Positions 1 to 6,839 are shown, counted from the stretch's first letter. The stretch: 12,644 bases of DNA from Chloroflexota bacterium (GCA_030669775.1 DAOVCZ010000032.1:1-12644), one strand, 5' to 3'. Translations and numbers: made by a program. Notes: generated by a model not told the origin, from the sequence alone.

Positions 1-318
1 CCAATCCGGATCGTCAGCAAATAACTCCTGATATCCATGACGGATCATCCCTGTGCAAGAACCTGAGGGGATGACAATATCTCCGGGACAATTTTCTAAA
101 ATCCGGATAGTATTTTCAGCCATTTGGCGTGCTTGTGGTCGCATCCCGGCATTAAATGCCGGTTGGCCGCAACAGGTCTGGTTTCTAGGAAAATCAACTG
201 TAACCCCAGAACGTTGAAGGACACGCACTACCGCTTCACCTGTTTCAGGATAGAGCGTATCGATAATACATGTAACGAATAACTGAGCAGTTCTAGCCAC
301 TGTTGATCCTATGGTCAT
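1..318 (-). CDS. lutA: LutA-type (Fe-S)-binding protein, CCG domain (partial, C-terminus outside window)
   Basis: I translated this minus-strand frame by hand. It runs open from ATG at 318 to the window edge (106 residues). It matches the N-terminal half of LutA/YkgE-type proteins, which are about 240 residues long and take part in oxidising L-lactate to pyruvate with LutB and LutC. Visible family marks are the LFVTC segment near the start (residues 13-17), VDFPRNQTCCGQPAFNAG (residues 41-58), which holds the CCG cysteine pair, and PSGSCTGM (84-91), which holds another conserved cysteine. LutA usually begins only a few residues before the FVTC segment. The GTG at position 300 (residue 7) is therefore a good alternative start, and an AGGA lies 6 nt before it. 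The related glycolate oxidase and heterodisulfide reductase subunits share the CCG domain, so the substrate is inferred. LutB and LutC would be expected to the left, which is not visible. Confidence 0.82.
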   Translation of the reverse strand, partial: MTIGSTVARTAQLFVTCIIDTLYPETGEAVVRVLQRSGVTVDFPRNQTCCGQPAFNAGMRPQARQMAENTIRILENCPGDIVIPSGSCTGMIRHGYQELFADDPDW

Positions 319-354
319 TCCATGTGGTCAAATAAAGACTTTCTAACGCCAATG

Positions 355-383
355 ATTGTAAACCGCTCATGAAAATGACGCAA
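355..383 (-). promoter_or_regulatory. candidate promoter for the LutA-type gene
   Basis: Read on the minus strand, TTGCGT (378-383) is followed after 17 bp by TACAAT (355-360). The -10 matches consensus at 5 of 6 positions, the -35 only in its TTG. Transcription would begin around 345-350, about 30 nt before the ATG at 318. The call rests on motif match and position only. Confidence 0.4.
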
Positions 384-440
384 GTCAAATTTCTTTCAGG
401 CTTGGAAAAACCTTACAAACCTTCGATTCTTACTGAAAAG

Positions 441-449
441 TGGTAAGAT
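441..449 (+). promoter_or_regulatory. candidate extended -10 promoter for the phosphorylase unit
   Basis: TGGTAAGAT is a TGN-extended -10 element (TAAGAT, 4 of 6 to consensus). No good -35 lies at the usual distance, which is tolerated with an extended -10. Transcription would start near 456, giving a leader of about 130 nt that contains the stem-loop structure at 481-559. Confidence 0.38.
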
Positions 450-480
450 TAACGCCGTTCGTCGAATTAATAATTATCGG

Positions 481-559
481 GTCGCAACCACAATCCGGCA
501 GCACCATTTACTCGGAGGGACTTTTCTCCGAGAATGCCATTCAGAACCCTGGTTGCGGC
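481..559 (+). other. nested stem-loop 5' leader upstream of the phosphorylase gene
   Basis: The sequence folds as a nested structure. GTCGCAACCA (481-490) pairs with TGGTTGCGGC (550-559), 10 bp with one G-U; three further pairs (two of them G-U) may extend it to 478-562. Inside, GGCA (497-500) can pair with TGCC (535-538). At the tip CTCGGAG (511-517) pairs with CTCCGAG (526-532) around an 8-nt loop. There is no U-tract, so it does not look like a terminator. It ends about 14 nt before the AAGGA ribosome binding site (573-577). I do not recognise it as a known riboswitch class. A cis-regulatory or mRNA-stabilising leader is the inference. Confidence 0.5.
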
Positions 560-586
560 TTGTTGTTGGAAGAAGGATAATTAACT

Positions 587-2761
587 ATGGAAACATACAA
601 GGCGGAGATTCCGAACAATTTTCACTTACCACGTCGCATTAACCGTCTGGGAGAACTAGCCTACAATTTGTGGTGGACCTGGAATCCGGATGCACAGCGG
701 CTTTTCATCGAAATTGACCGTGATTTATGGGAACGTACTAACCACAATCCGATCCGTTTTTTGAGCATAGTTCAACGCGCGCAACTCAATGCCGTTACAC
801 AAAACCATTATTACCTCGAATTTTACGATCGCATCTTCAGGGAATTCGATGAATATATGAATACCGAGGATACCTGGTGTTCCCGGCATCACCCTGAATA
901 TAACCACCGCCCTATTGCGTACTTCTCAACAGAATTTGGACTCCATGAAACTTTGCCGATTTATGCCGGTGGACTTGGGATTCTTTCCGGCGATCACCTC
1001 AAAGGAGCCAGCGATCTAGGGCTACCCTTGATCGCAGTTGGATTCTTGTACACCCATGGCTACTTCTCCCAACATATCACCGAGGATGGCTGGCAAGAAG
1101 CACATTATATCCGCCTGAATTTTTCAGAACTTCCGATCTTGCCGATCATGACCACAGATGGTGAACCATTGACGATTTCTGTGGAATTACCTGGACGCGA
1201 GGTAAAAGCCAGTCTATGGGTAATCCATGTTGGCAGGGTAAGGCTTTATTTGCTGGATAGTGATGTGGAAGGTAATTCAGTAAGCGACCGTGAATTAACT
1301 GCCCGCCTATACACCAGTGATTTAGACTCCCGTATCTCACAAGAGATCATCCTAGGTATCGGTGGTGTACGTGCACTGCGCGGTCTGGGTTATAACCCCA
1401 GCGTATGGCACCTGAACGAAGGGCATTCAGCCTTTTTAAATCTGGAACGCGCAAGAGAGATAATCGCATCAGGACATTCATTTGATGAAGCAAAAGACCA
1501 AATCTATGCTTCCAGTATATTTACTACTCATACTCCAGTTCCAGCAGGAAATGATGAGTTTCCGGAGTGGTTGATTGATAAATATTTCTCGAGTCTAATC
1601 CCAGAATTAGAATTAGATCGAGAGCAGTTCTTCAGCCTGGGGCGAAATCCTAATCCCTGGGGCAACACGTTCAGCATGCCAGTTCTGGCTATCCGGATGT
1701 CCCGTTACCGCAACGGTGTTTCCGAGCTCCACGGACAGGTTGCCCGTGATATGTGGCACCACCTTTGGCCAGATATGCGGGTTGATGACGTCCCTATTAC
1801 ATACATCACCAATGGTGTTCATTCCGGTTCCTGGCTCGCCCGCCGACTCCGTAATCTCCTTGACCATTACATGGGTGATAATTGGATGGATGCCCTTGAC
1901 GAAAACCAAGTCTGGGACGCTGTGGAAAAAATCCCTGATGCTGAGTTGTGGGCTATCAGGCGGCATTTGAAGCGGAAACTGGTTTATTACATGCGTGAAC
2001 GGGCGCGCGACCAATGGTTGAACGGAGGCATTCATCCAGTGCAGGTAGTTGCCTCAGGTGTGCTCCTCGATCCCTATGCTTTGACCATCGGGTTTGCGCG
2101 CCGTTTTGCCACTTACAAACGCGCCAATTTGATCTTACGTGATCTCGACAGACTGCTGGATATTATCAACCGCCCAAATATGCCGGTTCAAATCATCTTT
2201 GCTGGGAAATCTCATCCGGCAGATGAACCCGGGAAGATGTTAATCCAGGAAGTTTACCGCATAGTAAAGAAGGCAGAGAATGGTGGGCGCCTGGTGTTCT
2301 TAGAAGATTATGATATGAATCTTGCCCGCTACCTGCTCCAGGGCGTAGACGTGTGGTTGAACACACCCCGGCGACCGTATGAGGCTTCCGGAACTTCAGG
2401 GATGAAAGCCGCGATGAATGGCGTATTAAATTTCTCAGTCCTTGATGGCTGGTGGCGGGAAGGATACAACGGTAAAAACGGGTGGGCTATCGGTAGAGAT
2501 GTTGATTATGAAAATCCGAATCAACAGGATGAAGAGGACGCAATCAGCCTTTATGACATCCTGGAGTCCCAGATCATCCCCCTCTACTACAAGAAGCGCT
2601 CCTCAGATGGACTGCCTGGTGAATGGATTGATATGATGAAGGAATCGATCCGCACCCTTTCACCGCAGTTCAGCACGCGCAGGATGGTCAAGGAATACGT
2701 CGAACAGCTCTACGTACAAGCTTTGGAAACCGATAAAATCGAATACGATATTCACGATTGA
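587..2761 (+). CDS. glgP: alpha-glucan (glycogen/maltodextrin) phosphorylase, DUF3417-containing GT35 family
   Basis: The enzyme releases glucose 1-phosphate from the non-reducing ends of alpha-1,4-glucans using inorganic phosphate and pyridoxal phosphate, in cytoplasmic glycogen breakdown. The 724-residue chain begins with a DUF3417-type N-terminal region (about residues 10-120, including LAYNLWWTWNPDAQRLF). The phosphorylase signature follows: STEFGLHETLPIYAGGLG and LSGDHLKGASDLG (about 115-145). Later comes FARRFATYKRA. Near the C-terminus EASGTSGMKAAMNG (599-612) contains K607, the expected PLP-binding lysine, followed by SVLDGWW (617-623). Length and motifs fit the bacterial alpha-glucan phosphorylase subfamily, not the longer classical GlgP/MalP type. 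The ATG is supported by AAGGA 9 nt upstream. The gene is first in a tight unit with two UPF0316 genes. Natural chain-length preference cannot be read from sequence. Confidence 0.95.
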   Translation: METYKAEIPNNFHLPRRINRLGELAYNLWWTWNPDAQRLFIEIDRDLWERTNHNPIRFLSIVQRAQLNAVTQNHYYLEFYDRIFREFDEYMNTEDTWCSRHHPEYNHRPIAYFSTEFGLHETLPIYAGGLGILSGDHLKGASDLGLPLIAVGFLYTHGYFSQHITEDGWQEAHYIRLNFSELPILPIMTTDGEPLTISVELPGREVKASLWVIHVGRVRLYLLDSDVEGNSVSDRELTARLYTSDLDSRISQEIILGIGGVRALRGLGYNPSVWHLNEGHSAFLNLERAREIIASGHSFDEAKDQIYASSIFTTHTPVPAGNDEFPEWLIDKYFSSLIPELELDREQFFSLGRNPNPWGNTFSMPVLAIRMSRYRNGVSELHGQVARDMWHHLWPDMRVDDVPITYITNGVHSGSWLARRLRNLLDHYMGDNWMDALDENQVWDAVEKIPDAELWAIRRHLKRKLVYYMRERARDQWLNGGIHPVQVVASGVLLDPYALTIGFARRFATYKRANLILRDLDRLLDIINRPNMPVQIIFAGKSHPADEPGKMLIQEVYRIVKKAENGGRLVFLEDYDMNLARYLLQGVDVWLNTPRRPYEASGTSGMKAAMNGVLNFSVLDGWWREGYNGKNGWAIGRDVDYENPNQQDEEDAISLYDILESQIIPLYYKKRSSDGLPGEWIDMMKESIRTLSPQFSTRRMVKEYVEQLYVQALETDKIEYDIHD

Positions 2762-2768
2762 TTAGACT

Positions 2769-3296
2769 ATGGAATTATTATTGTCACCTCAAGCCTGGCT
2801 CAGCGCTGGGCTGATCTTTTCTCTGCGCGTAACAGACATGACCCTGGATACGCTGCGCGTGTTATTTGTTATGCGGGGTCGCAAGTCCATCGCTTGGATT
2901 CTGGGATTTTTCCAGGCTACAGTATTTGTAATCGCCATCACCTCGGTATTACGCGATCTGACCAATCCACTGAACATAATTGGATATGCTGCTGGATTTG
3001 CCACAGGAGTTGTCGTCGGGATGGCTATTGAAGAACGTTTAGCGATCGGTCATGTGCATATGCGCATCATCAGTTCTCGACTGGGGTCAGGCATCACTGA
3101 AAAATTGCGCTTTGAAGGTTACGCTGTGACCGAAGTGCCAGCTCGTGGGAAAGATGGTATGGTCACCATGTTGAACTGCAGCGTTTTGCGTAAGGATATC
3201 GAACGGGTTCGAGTGATGGTTAACGATGTCGACCCAGAGGCATTCATCACCTCGGAGGATATTCGACCTGTGAGGCGGGGATTTTGGCGAGCTTAG
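2769..3296 (+). CDS. UPF0316 family membrane protein (DUF5698 + DUF2179), copy 1
   Basis: The 175-residue protein has three likely membrane segments (about residues 9-32, 39-61 and 66-86). A soluble C-terminal DUF2179-like domain follows (about 92-170). GYAAGFATGVVVGMAIEERLAIG at the end of the third helix closely resembles the matching part of Bacillus subtilis YebE, as I recall it, which places it in UPF0316. The function of the family is not established. DUF2179 domains also occur at the C-terminus of YitT-type membrane proteins and have been suggested to bind small ligands. The gene starts 7 bp after the phosphorylase stop and lacks a strong Shine-Dalgarno sequence, so coupled translation is likely. 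It is followed after 12 bp by a paralogue. Confidence 0.85.
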   Translation: MELLLSPQAWLSAGLIFSLRVTDMTLDTLRVLFVMRGRKSIAWILGFFQATVFVIAITSVLRDLTNPLNIIGYAAGFATGVVVGMAIEERLAIGHVHMRIISSRLGSGITEKLRFEGYAVTEVPARGKDGMVTMLNCSVLRKDIERVRVMVNDVDPEAFITSEDIRPVRRGFWRA

Positions 3297-3308
3297 CCAA
3301 TCAATTAG

Positions 3309-3821
3309 ATGACCGAAATACTCATTTCAGCACTGGTGATATTTACCTTACGCATGGTAGGAATAACCTTCTCTACCCTGCGCATCCTGATGGTCGTGCG
3401 GGGCAGGAAAACCCTTGCCTGGTTATTCGGCCTATCCCAGGCCCTGACCTACATTACCGCGCTGGGATGGGTGCTGTCTGACCTGGGAAACTGGACGAAA
3501 TTTCTCGGTTACGCCATGGGCTTTGCCACAGGGTTGGTGATCGGAATGATCATTGAAAACCGTCTGGCGATCGGCTACACAAATATTAGCATTATCAGCC
3601 CACACCGCGGCATCGAGACTGCAGAAGGTTTACGGGATGAAGGGTATGCCGTGACAGAGGTTTCTGCTCATGGACGGGATGGCGCGGTGGCCATTCTGCA
3701 TTGCAGCGTATTGCGGAAATACGAGAGCCAGATAATAAACACCATCACACGACTGGATCCAGATGCATTTATCACTGCGAAAAATGTTTATCTGGTTCAA
3801 CATGGATTCTGGAATTCATAA
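3309..3821 (+). CDS. UPF0316 family membrane protein (DUF5698 + DUF2179), copy 2
   Basis: This 170-residue protein has the same plan as its upstream neighbour: three N-terminal membrane segments, then a DUF2179-like soluble domain. Both proteins share LR(V/M) near the start, TLRIL/TLRVL, V(R)GRK, GFATG, RLAIG, EGYAVTEV, CSVLRK and DP(E/D)AFIT, so the pair is a tandem duplication that has since diverged. The stretch DLGNWTKFLGYAMGFATGL resembles B. subtilis YebE (DLSNWMNIVAYVIGFSAGL, from memory). No strong ribosome binding site precedes the ATG and the gap is only 12 bp, which suggests coupling. It is the last gene before the terminator at 3843. The pair may form a heteromer, which is inference. 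Confidence 0.85.
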   Translation: MTEILISALVIFTLRMVGITFSTLRILMVVRGRKTLAWLFGLSQALTYITALGWVLSDLGNWTKFLGYAMGFATGLVIGMIIENRLAIGYTNISIISPHRGIETAEGLRDEGYAVTEVSAHGRDGAVAILHCSVLRKYESQIINTITRLDPDAFITAKNVYLVQHGFWNS

Positions 3822-3842
3822 TTGCTTTTACTTAATGGGAAT

Positions 3843-3886
3843 AAAGGTGTTCTCCATCCAGGAAGTGGAGAACACCTTTTTATTTT
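3843..3886 (+). terminator. intrinsic (Rho-independent) terminator of the phosphorylase-UPF0316 unit
   Basis: A perfect 14-bp stem forms between 3843-3856 (AAAGGTGTTCTCCA) and 3866-3879, with a 9-nt loop. It runs directly into TTTTTATTTT (3877-3886). It lies 22 bp after the stop of the second UPF0316 gene and cleanly separates this unit from the cyd genes. Confidence 0.93.
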
Positions 3887-3963
3887 GATCCCCTCCGGTT
3901 AAATCGATATCATAGAAATCAACTCAACAAACTGGGGGTTATTTTCGATAATGACATTTATCA

Positions 3964-3975
3964 CAAATTAATTTG
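3964..3975. promoter_or_regulatory. 12-bp perfect palindrome upstream of the cyd promoter, candidate operator
   Basis: CAAATTAATTTG is its own reverse complement. It lies 25 bp before the -35 box at 4000 and overlaps the first unit of the tandem repeat at 3969. A dimeric regulator site is plausible. It does not match the Rex or FNR consensus well. Confidence 0.3.
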
Positions 3976-3997
3976 ATCATCCATAATTTGATCATCC
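3969..3997 (+). repeat. 14-nt tandem repeat (15-nt period) next to the cyd -35 box
   Basis: TAATTTGATCATCC occurs exactly twice, at 3969-3982 and 3984-3997, separated by one base. Each copy contains TTGAT (an FNR/CRP-type half-site) and the palindrome TGATCA. The second copy ends 2 bp before the -35 element, so a protein bound here would touch RNA polymerase. Regulation by oxygen or redox state is an inference from the downstream genes. Confidence 0.5.
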
Positions 3998-3999
3998 TA

Positions 4000-4027
4000 T
4001 TGACAGGGATAGGTTTTTCTATATACT
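4000..4027 (+). promoter_or_regulatory. sigma-70-type promoter of the cydAB genes
   Basis: TTGACA (4000-4005, perfect -35) is followed after 16 bp by TATACT (4022-4027, 5 of 6 to the -10 consensus). Transcription would start near 4034, giving a leader of about 48 nt before the cydA ATG at 4082. It sits between the upstream terminator and cydA, as expected for a separate unit. Confidence 0.75.
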
Positions 4028-4069
4028 ATTTAAGGTATATTTTCCCCCGAACGCCTATTGAACTTACAC

Positions 4070-4075
4070 AGGAGG
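4070..4075 (+). promoter_or_regulatory. ribosome binding site deciding the cydA start
   Basis: AGGAGG lies 6 nt before ATG 4082. The longest frame reaches a TTG at 4058, but that would place this consensus Shine-Dalgarno inside the gene. The protein from 4082 also begins like CydA homologues. Confidence 0.88.
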
Positions 4076-4081
4076 AAGCTG

Positions 4082-5479
4082 ATGGATCCAGTAATTCTCG
4101 CCCGGCTTCAATTTGCTATAGTCACGATATACCATTTCTTTTTCGTGCCTCTCACCCTGGGGTTATCAATTATTGTGGCTCTGATGGAGACCATCTATGT
4201 TCGCACGGGGCGTGAAGTTTTCAAAACGATGACAAAATTCTGGGGTAAGTTGTTTGTGATCAATTTTGCTATGGGGGTGGTGACTGGAATCGTCCAGGAG
4301 TTTCAATTCGGTATGAACTGGGCTGATTTTTCTCGATTTGTTGGCGATATATTTGGCGCCCCACTGGCGATTGAAGCCCTGTTAGCATTCTTCCTGGAGT
4401 CGGTATTCCTGGGTGTTTGGATTTTCGGATGGAACCGTCTCTCGAAAGGTCTCCATGCAACCACCATTTGGTTGGTTGCGATTGGATCCAATGTCTCAGC
4501 TTTCTGGATCTTGATCGCCAACGCTTTCATGCAGCAGCCTGTTGGTTATGCGATCGAAAATGGCCGCGCGGTTATGACCAACTTCGCCGCGCTGGTTTTC
4601 AATCCTAAGGTTTGGGAGATGTTCCCCCACACCATTTCTGCTGGTCTGGTCACCGCGGCTTTCTTCGTTATGGGAATCAGCGCTTACCACCTACTCCGAA
4701 AACAATACACTGAAGTGTTCAATCACTCCTTCAGGATTGCCGCCATCCTTGGCTCCATCGCTATTGTTCTTGTCGCCTTAAATGGACACAGCCAGACACA
4801 GCAGATGGTCTCCACCCAACCCATGAAATTGGCTTCTGCAGAGGCTCTGTGGGAGACGGAGGATCCTGCCTCACTCTCGATCCTGACCATCGGCGATCTT
4901 TCCTTGAGGAATGAAATTTTTTCCATCCGCATCCCAAACTTACTAAGCCTGCTTTCGTTCAACCAGATTTATGGTGAAGTAAAAGGTATTAACGATCTGC
5001 AGGTTGAGTATGAACAGTTGTATGGACCAGGCGATTACGTCCCGCCGGTCGCAATTGTATACTGGTCTTTCCGCGTGATGATCGGGATTGGAGTTGTGTT
5101 ATTGCTGCTCGGACTTTATGGGCTTTTCCTGGTGATGGGTGACACGATAGAGGTACAATCCACCAGCATGAAGGTCTTTATCATCGCCATTCTGTTGCCA
5201 TATTTGGCAAACTCTGCAGGTTGGGTTCTAACTGAAGTCGGTCGAATACCATGGATTGTCTTTGGCTTGATGAAGGTTCAAGATGGTATATCACCAACTG
5301 TGCCTGGCGGACTAGTACTGACATCATTGATCCTTTTCACCCTGGTCTACGCGGCCCTGATGGTCGCTGATGTTTATCTGCTCACAAAATATGCCAAAGC
5401 AGGACCCTCGTTACCGAGTGGTGAGGATCAAATACCAACACCAGAAGGTGAAATTTCCTTCGTCGGAACGCAGAATTAG
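4082..5479 (+). CDS. cydA: cytochrome bd quinol oxidase subunit I (CydA), short Q-loop type
   Basis: CydA binds quinol and all three haems of the cytoplasmic-membrane oxidase that reduces O2 to water without pumping protons. The 465-residue protein from ATG 4082 begins MDPVILARLQFA. Haem and quinol residues known from the E. coli enzyme align by eye: H18 (E. coli H19), E98 and E106 (E99 and E107) in FGAPLAIE and FFLES, H183 in FPHTISAG (H186), M333 in SFRVMIG (M393), and E385 (E445). The quinol-loop pair K249/E254 (K252/E257) lies in QPMKLASAEALWE. At 465 residues, against 522 in E. coli, it lacks the long Q-loop insertion. The usual GRQPW motif reads GRIPW (387-391). The C-terminal tail (about 440-465) is polar. 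cydB follows after 54 bp. Expression is probably from the promoter at 4000. Confidence 0.97.
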   Translation: MDPVILARLQFAIVTIYHFFFVPLTLGLSIIVALMETIYVRTGREVFKTMTKFWGKLFVINFAMGVVTGIVQEFQFGMNWADFSRFVGDIFGAPLAIEALLAFFLESVFLGVWIFGWNRLSKGLHATTIWLVAIGSNVSAFWILIANAFMQQPVGYAIENGRAVMTNFAALVFNPKVWEMFPHTISAGLVTAAFFVMGISAYHLLRKQYTEVFNHSFRIAAILGSIAIVLVALNGHSQTQQMVSTQPMKLASAEALWETEDPASLSILTIGDLSLRNEIFSIRIPNLLSLLSFNQIYGEVKGINDLQVEYEQLYGPGDYVPPVAIVYWSFRVMIGIGVVLLLLGLYGLFLVMGDTIEVQSTSMKVFIIAILLPYLANSAGWVLTEVGRIPWIVFGLMKVQDGISPTVPGGLVLTSLILFTLVYAALMVADVYLLTKYAKAGPSLPSGEDQIPTPEGEISFVGTQN

Positions 5480-5522
5480 GATCATAAGCATGATTGGCCC
5501 AACTTCCGGATTAAGTTTTCTT

Positions 5523-5526
5523 GGAG
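5523..5526 (+). promoter_or_regulatory. ribosome binding site for cydB
   Basis: GGAG lies 7 nt before ATG 5534 in the short cydA-cydB gap. It supports that start, from which the protein begins in the same register as other CydB proteins. Confidence 0.6.
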
Positions 5527-5533
5527 CGCTACC

Positions 5534-6568
5534 ATGGATTTAAATACAATCTGGTTCATTCTAATCGCTGTTCTCTATATTGGCTTTTTCATCCTAGAAG
5601 GCTTTGATTTCGGAGTGGGAATGCTGCTGCCATTTTTGGGCCGCGGTGAAACCTCACAAGAGACAGACATTAAACGGCGGGTGATCATCAATACCATAGG
5701 TCCATTCTGGGATGGAAACGAGGTTTGGTTATTAACAGCTGGCGGAGCAACCTTTGCAGCCTTTCCCCTTTGGTATGCAACGATGTTCAGCGGTTTTTAC
5801 CTGCCTTTCCTGATCCTTTTAGTGGCACTCATCATGCGGGGTGTAGCCTTCGAGTTCCGCAGTAAGGACAAAAATCCCTCCTGGCGAAAATTATGGGATC
5901 TATCGATCTTTGCTGGCAGCCTGATCTCGGCTTTACTGTTAGGAGTCGCCTTTGCCAATCTGGCGCGCGGTGTGCCCATTGATGCAAACATGAATTATGT
6001 CGGCGGGTTTTTCTGTCTTCTCAATCCCTACGCACTGTTGGGAGGTATAACCACCGTACTTGTCTTCGCTCTCCATGGGGCGATATATCTGAGCTTAAAG
6101 ACCACTGCAGATTTGCAGGAGCGTGCTCAAAAGACTGCCTGGCGATTATGGATCCCTGCCTTGATCTCGCTACTTTTACTCCTTGTCGCTTCTTATACGT
6201 ATACCGACGTGATTACACGCCTGGGGGTAAATCCTGGTGCCATCCCAATTACCGGCATCGTCGCCGCATTGCTTGCTGGATATTTTATACGCAAGAAACA
6301 TATGGGCTGGGCTTTCGGTATGACTGTGATCACGATCGCTGCATCACTGGTAACATTTTTCTGGATGTTGTATCCGGACTTGATGATCTCGACGATCGAT
6401 ACAGCATACAGTCTCACGATTTACAATGCCTCTTCCAGCCCTTACACCCTCAGGATTATGACTTATGTGGCTCTCACCCTGGTACCCGTCATATTGCTCT
6501 ACCAGGGTTGGACATATTGGATTTTCCGCAAACGCATCAAGGCCGAGCCTGAGACACTCACCTATTAA
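5534..6568 (+). CDS. cydB: cytochrome bd quinol oxidase subunit II (CydB)
   Basis: CydB is the second integral-membrane subunit of cytochrome bd. It pairs with CydA, stabilises the haem-bearing core and contributes to proton or oxygen access. The 344-residue, strongly hydrophobic protein shows the family marks LEGFDFGVGML (21-31, with D25 in the place of a conserved aspartate), WDGNEVWLLTAGGATFAAFP (59-78, D60), then FSGFYLPF and the RG(V)AFEFRSK segment (about 85-112). Eight or nine membrane helices are plausible. Its length is usual for the family (about 340-380). No CydX-like single-helix peptide follows directly. The next gene, cydDC, starts 271 bp downstream. Confidence 0.96.
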   Translation: MDLNTIWFILIAVLYIGFFILEGFDFGVGMLLPFLGRGETSQETDIKRRVIINTIGPFWDGNEVWLLTAGGATFAAFPLWYATMFSGFYLPFLILLVALIMRGVAFEFRSKDKNPSWRKLWDLSIFAGSLISALLLGVAFANLARGVPIDANMNYVGGFFCLLNPYALLGGITTVLVFALHGAIYLSLKTTADLQERAQKTAWRLWIPALISLLLLLVASYTYTDVITRLGVNPGAIPITGIVAALLAGYFIRKKHMGWAFGMTVITIAASLVTFFWMLYPDLMISTIDTAYSLTIYNASSSPYTLRIMTYVALTLVPVILLYQGWTYWIFRKRIKAEPETLTY

Positions 6569-6573
6569 TACAT

Positions 6574-6601
6574 TCAACGAATCACCAAATTAATTCGTTG
6601 A
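6574..6601 (+). other. inverted repeat after cydB (possible weak terminator or mRNA 3' hairpin)
   Basis: TCAACGAAT (6574-6582) is perfectly complementary to ATTCGTTGA (6593-6601) with a 10-nt loop, starting 5 bp after the cydB stop. No T-run follows, so it is not a standard intrinsic terminator. It could protect the cydAB message or attenuate read-through into cydDC. Confidence 0.4.
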
Positions 6602-6609
6602 TCCGCGGT

Positions 6610-6639
6610 TTGACTGCAATTTAGTAACACCATTACACT
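6610..6639 (+). promoter_or_regulatory. weak candidate promoter for cydDC
   Basis: TTGACT (6610-6615, 5 of 6) is followed after 18 bp by TACACT (6634-6639, 4 of 6). It lies about 200 bp before the cydDC start. It would allow transcription independent of cydAB, but the match is modest. Confidence 0.22.
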
Positions 6640-6678
6640 CGCGGTCCGCTAAACCAAAGAATAGCATTAATCAAAGCA

Positions 6679-6735
6679 TCCTTCGACTGCCCCTTCGCAG
6701 GATCAGGACTCAGGCTGAGCTCTGCTCAGGTCGAT
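6679..6735. repeat. REP-like intergenic palindromic element
   Basis: The stretch has CTTCGACTGC, CAGGACTCAGGCTGAGC and GCTCAGGTCGA in sequence. CTGAGC (6715-6720) and GCTCAG (6724-6729) form a 6-bp hairpin with a 3-nt loop. TCGAC (6683-6687) can pair with GTCGA (6730-6734) on the outside. Its composition differs from the neighbouring A/T-rich spacer and resembles the TTCGAC...GCTCAGG type of dispersed intergenic repeat. Only one copy is in the window, so the repeat status is inferred. Confidence 0.35.
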
Positions 6736-6839
6736 CAGCATATGCAGGGCAAAGGACACCTAAAGAGCAGCTTGGAGCCCACAAACTTATTTACACGGGT
6801 AAATAGGCGGCAGAGTCATTTATCCAAGGTAAAAAACCT

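Noticed and set aside
481..559. Phosphorylase leader as a T-box or known metabolite riboswitch
   Set aside because: I could not find the T-box antiterminator core or the conserved cores I know for c-di-GMP, ZTP, fluoride or ydaO classes.
1613..2035. 140-codon minus-strand frame inside the phosphorylase gene
   Set aside because: It is a shadow of the phosphorylase, whose motifs continue through the same bases on the other strand.
4058..4081. TTG at 4058 as the cydA start
   Set aside because: It would add eight residues not seen in CydA proteins and place the AGGAGG ribosome binding site inside the gene.
3973..4215. 80-codon plus-strand frame upstream of cydA with a hydrophobic start
   Set aside because: It lies across the cyd promoter boxes and runs into the start of cydA in another frame; no ribosome binding site and no family resemblance.
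6569..6839. CydX-like small subunit gene after cydB
   Set aside because: No short frame encoding a single membrane helix is present; the only sizeable short frame (6742-6843) is polar and basic.
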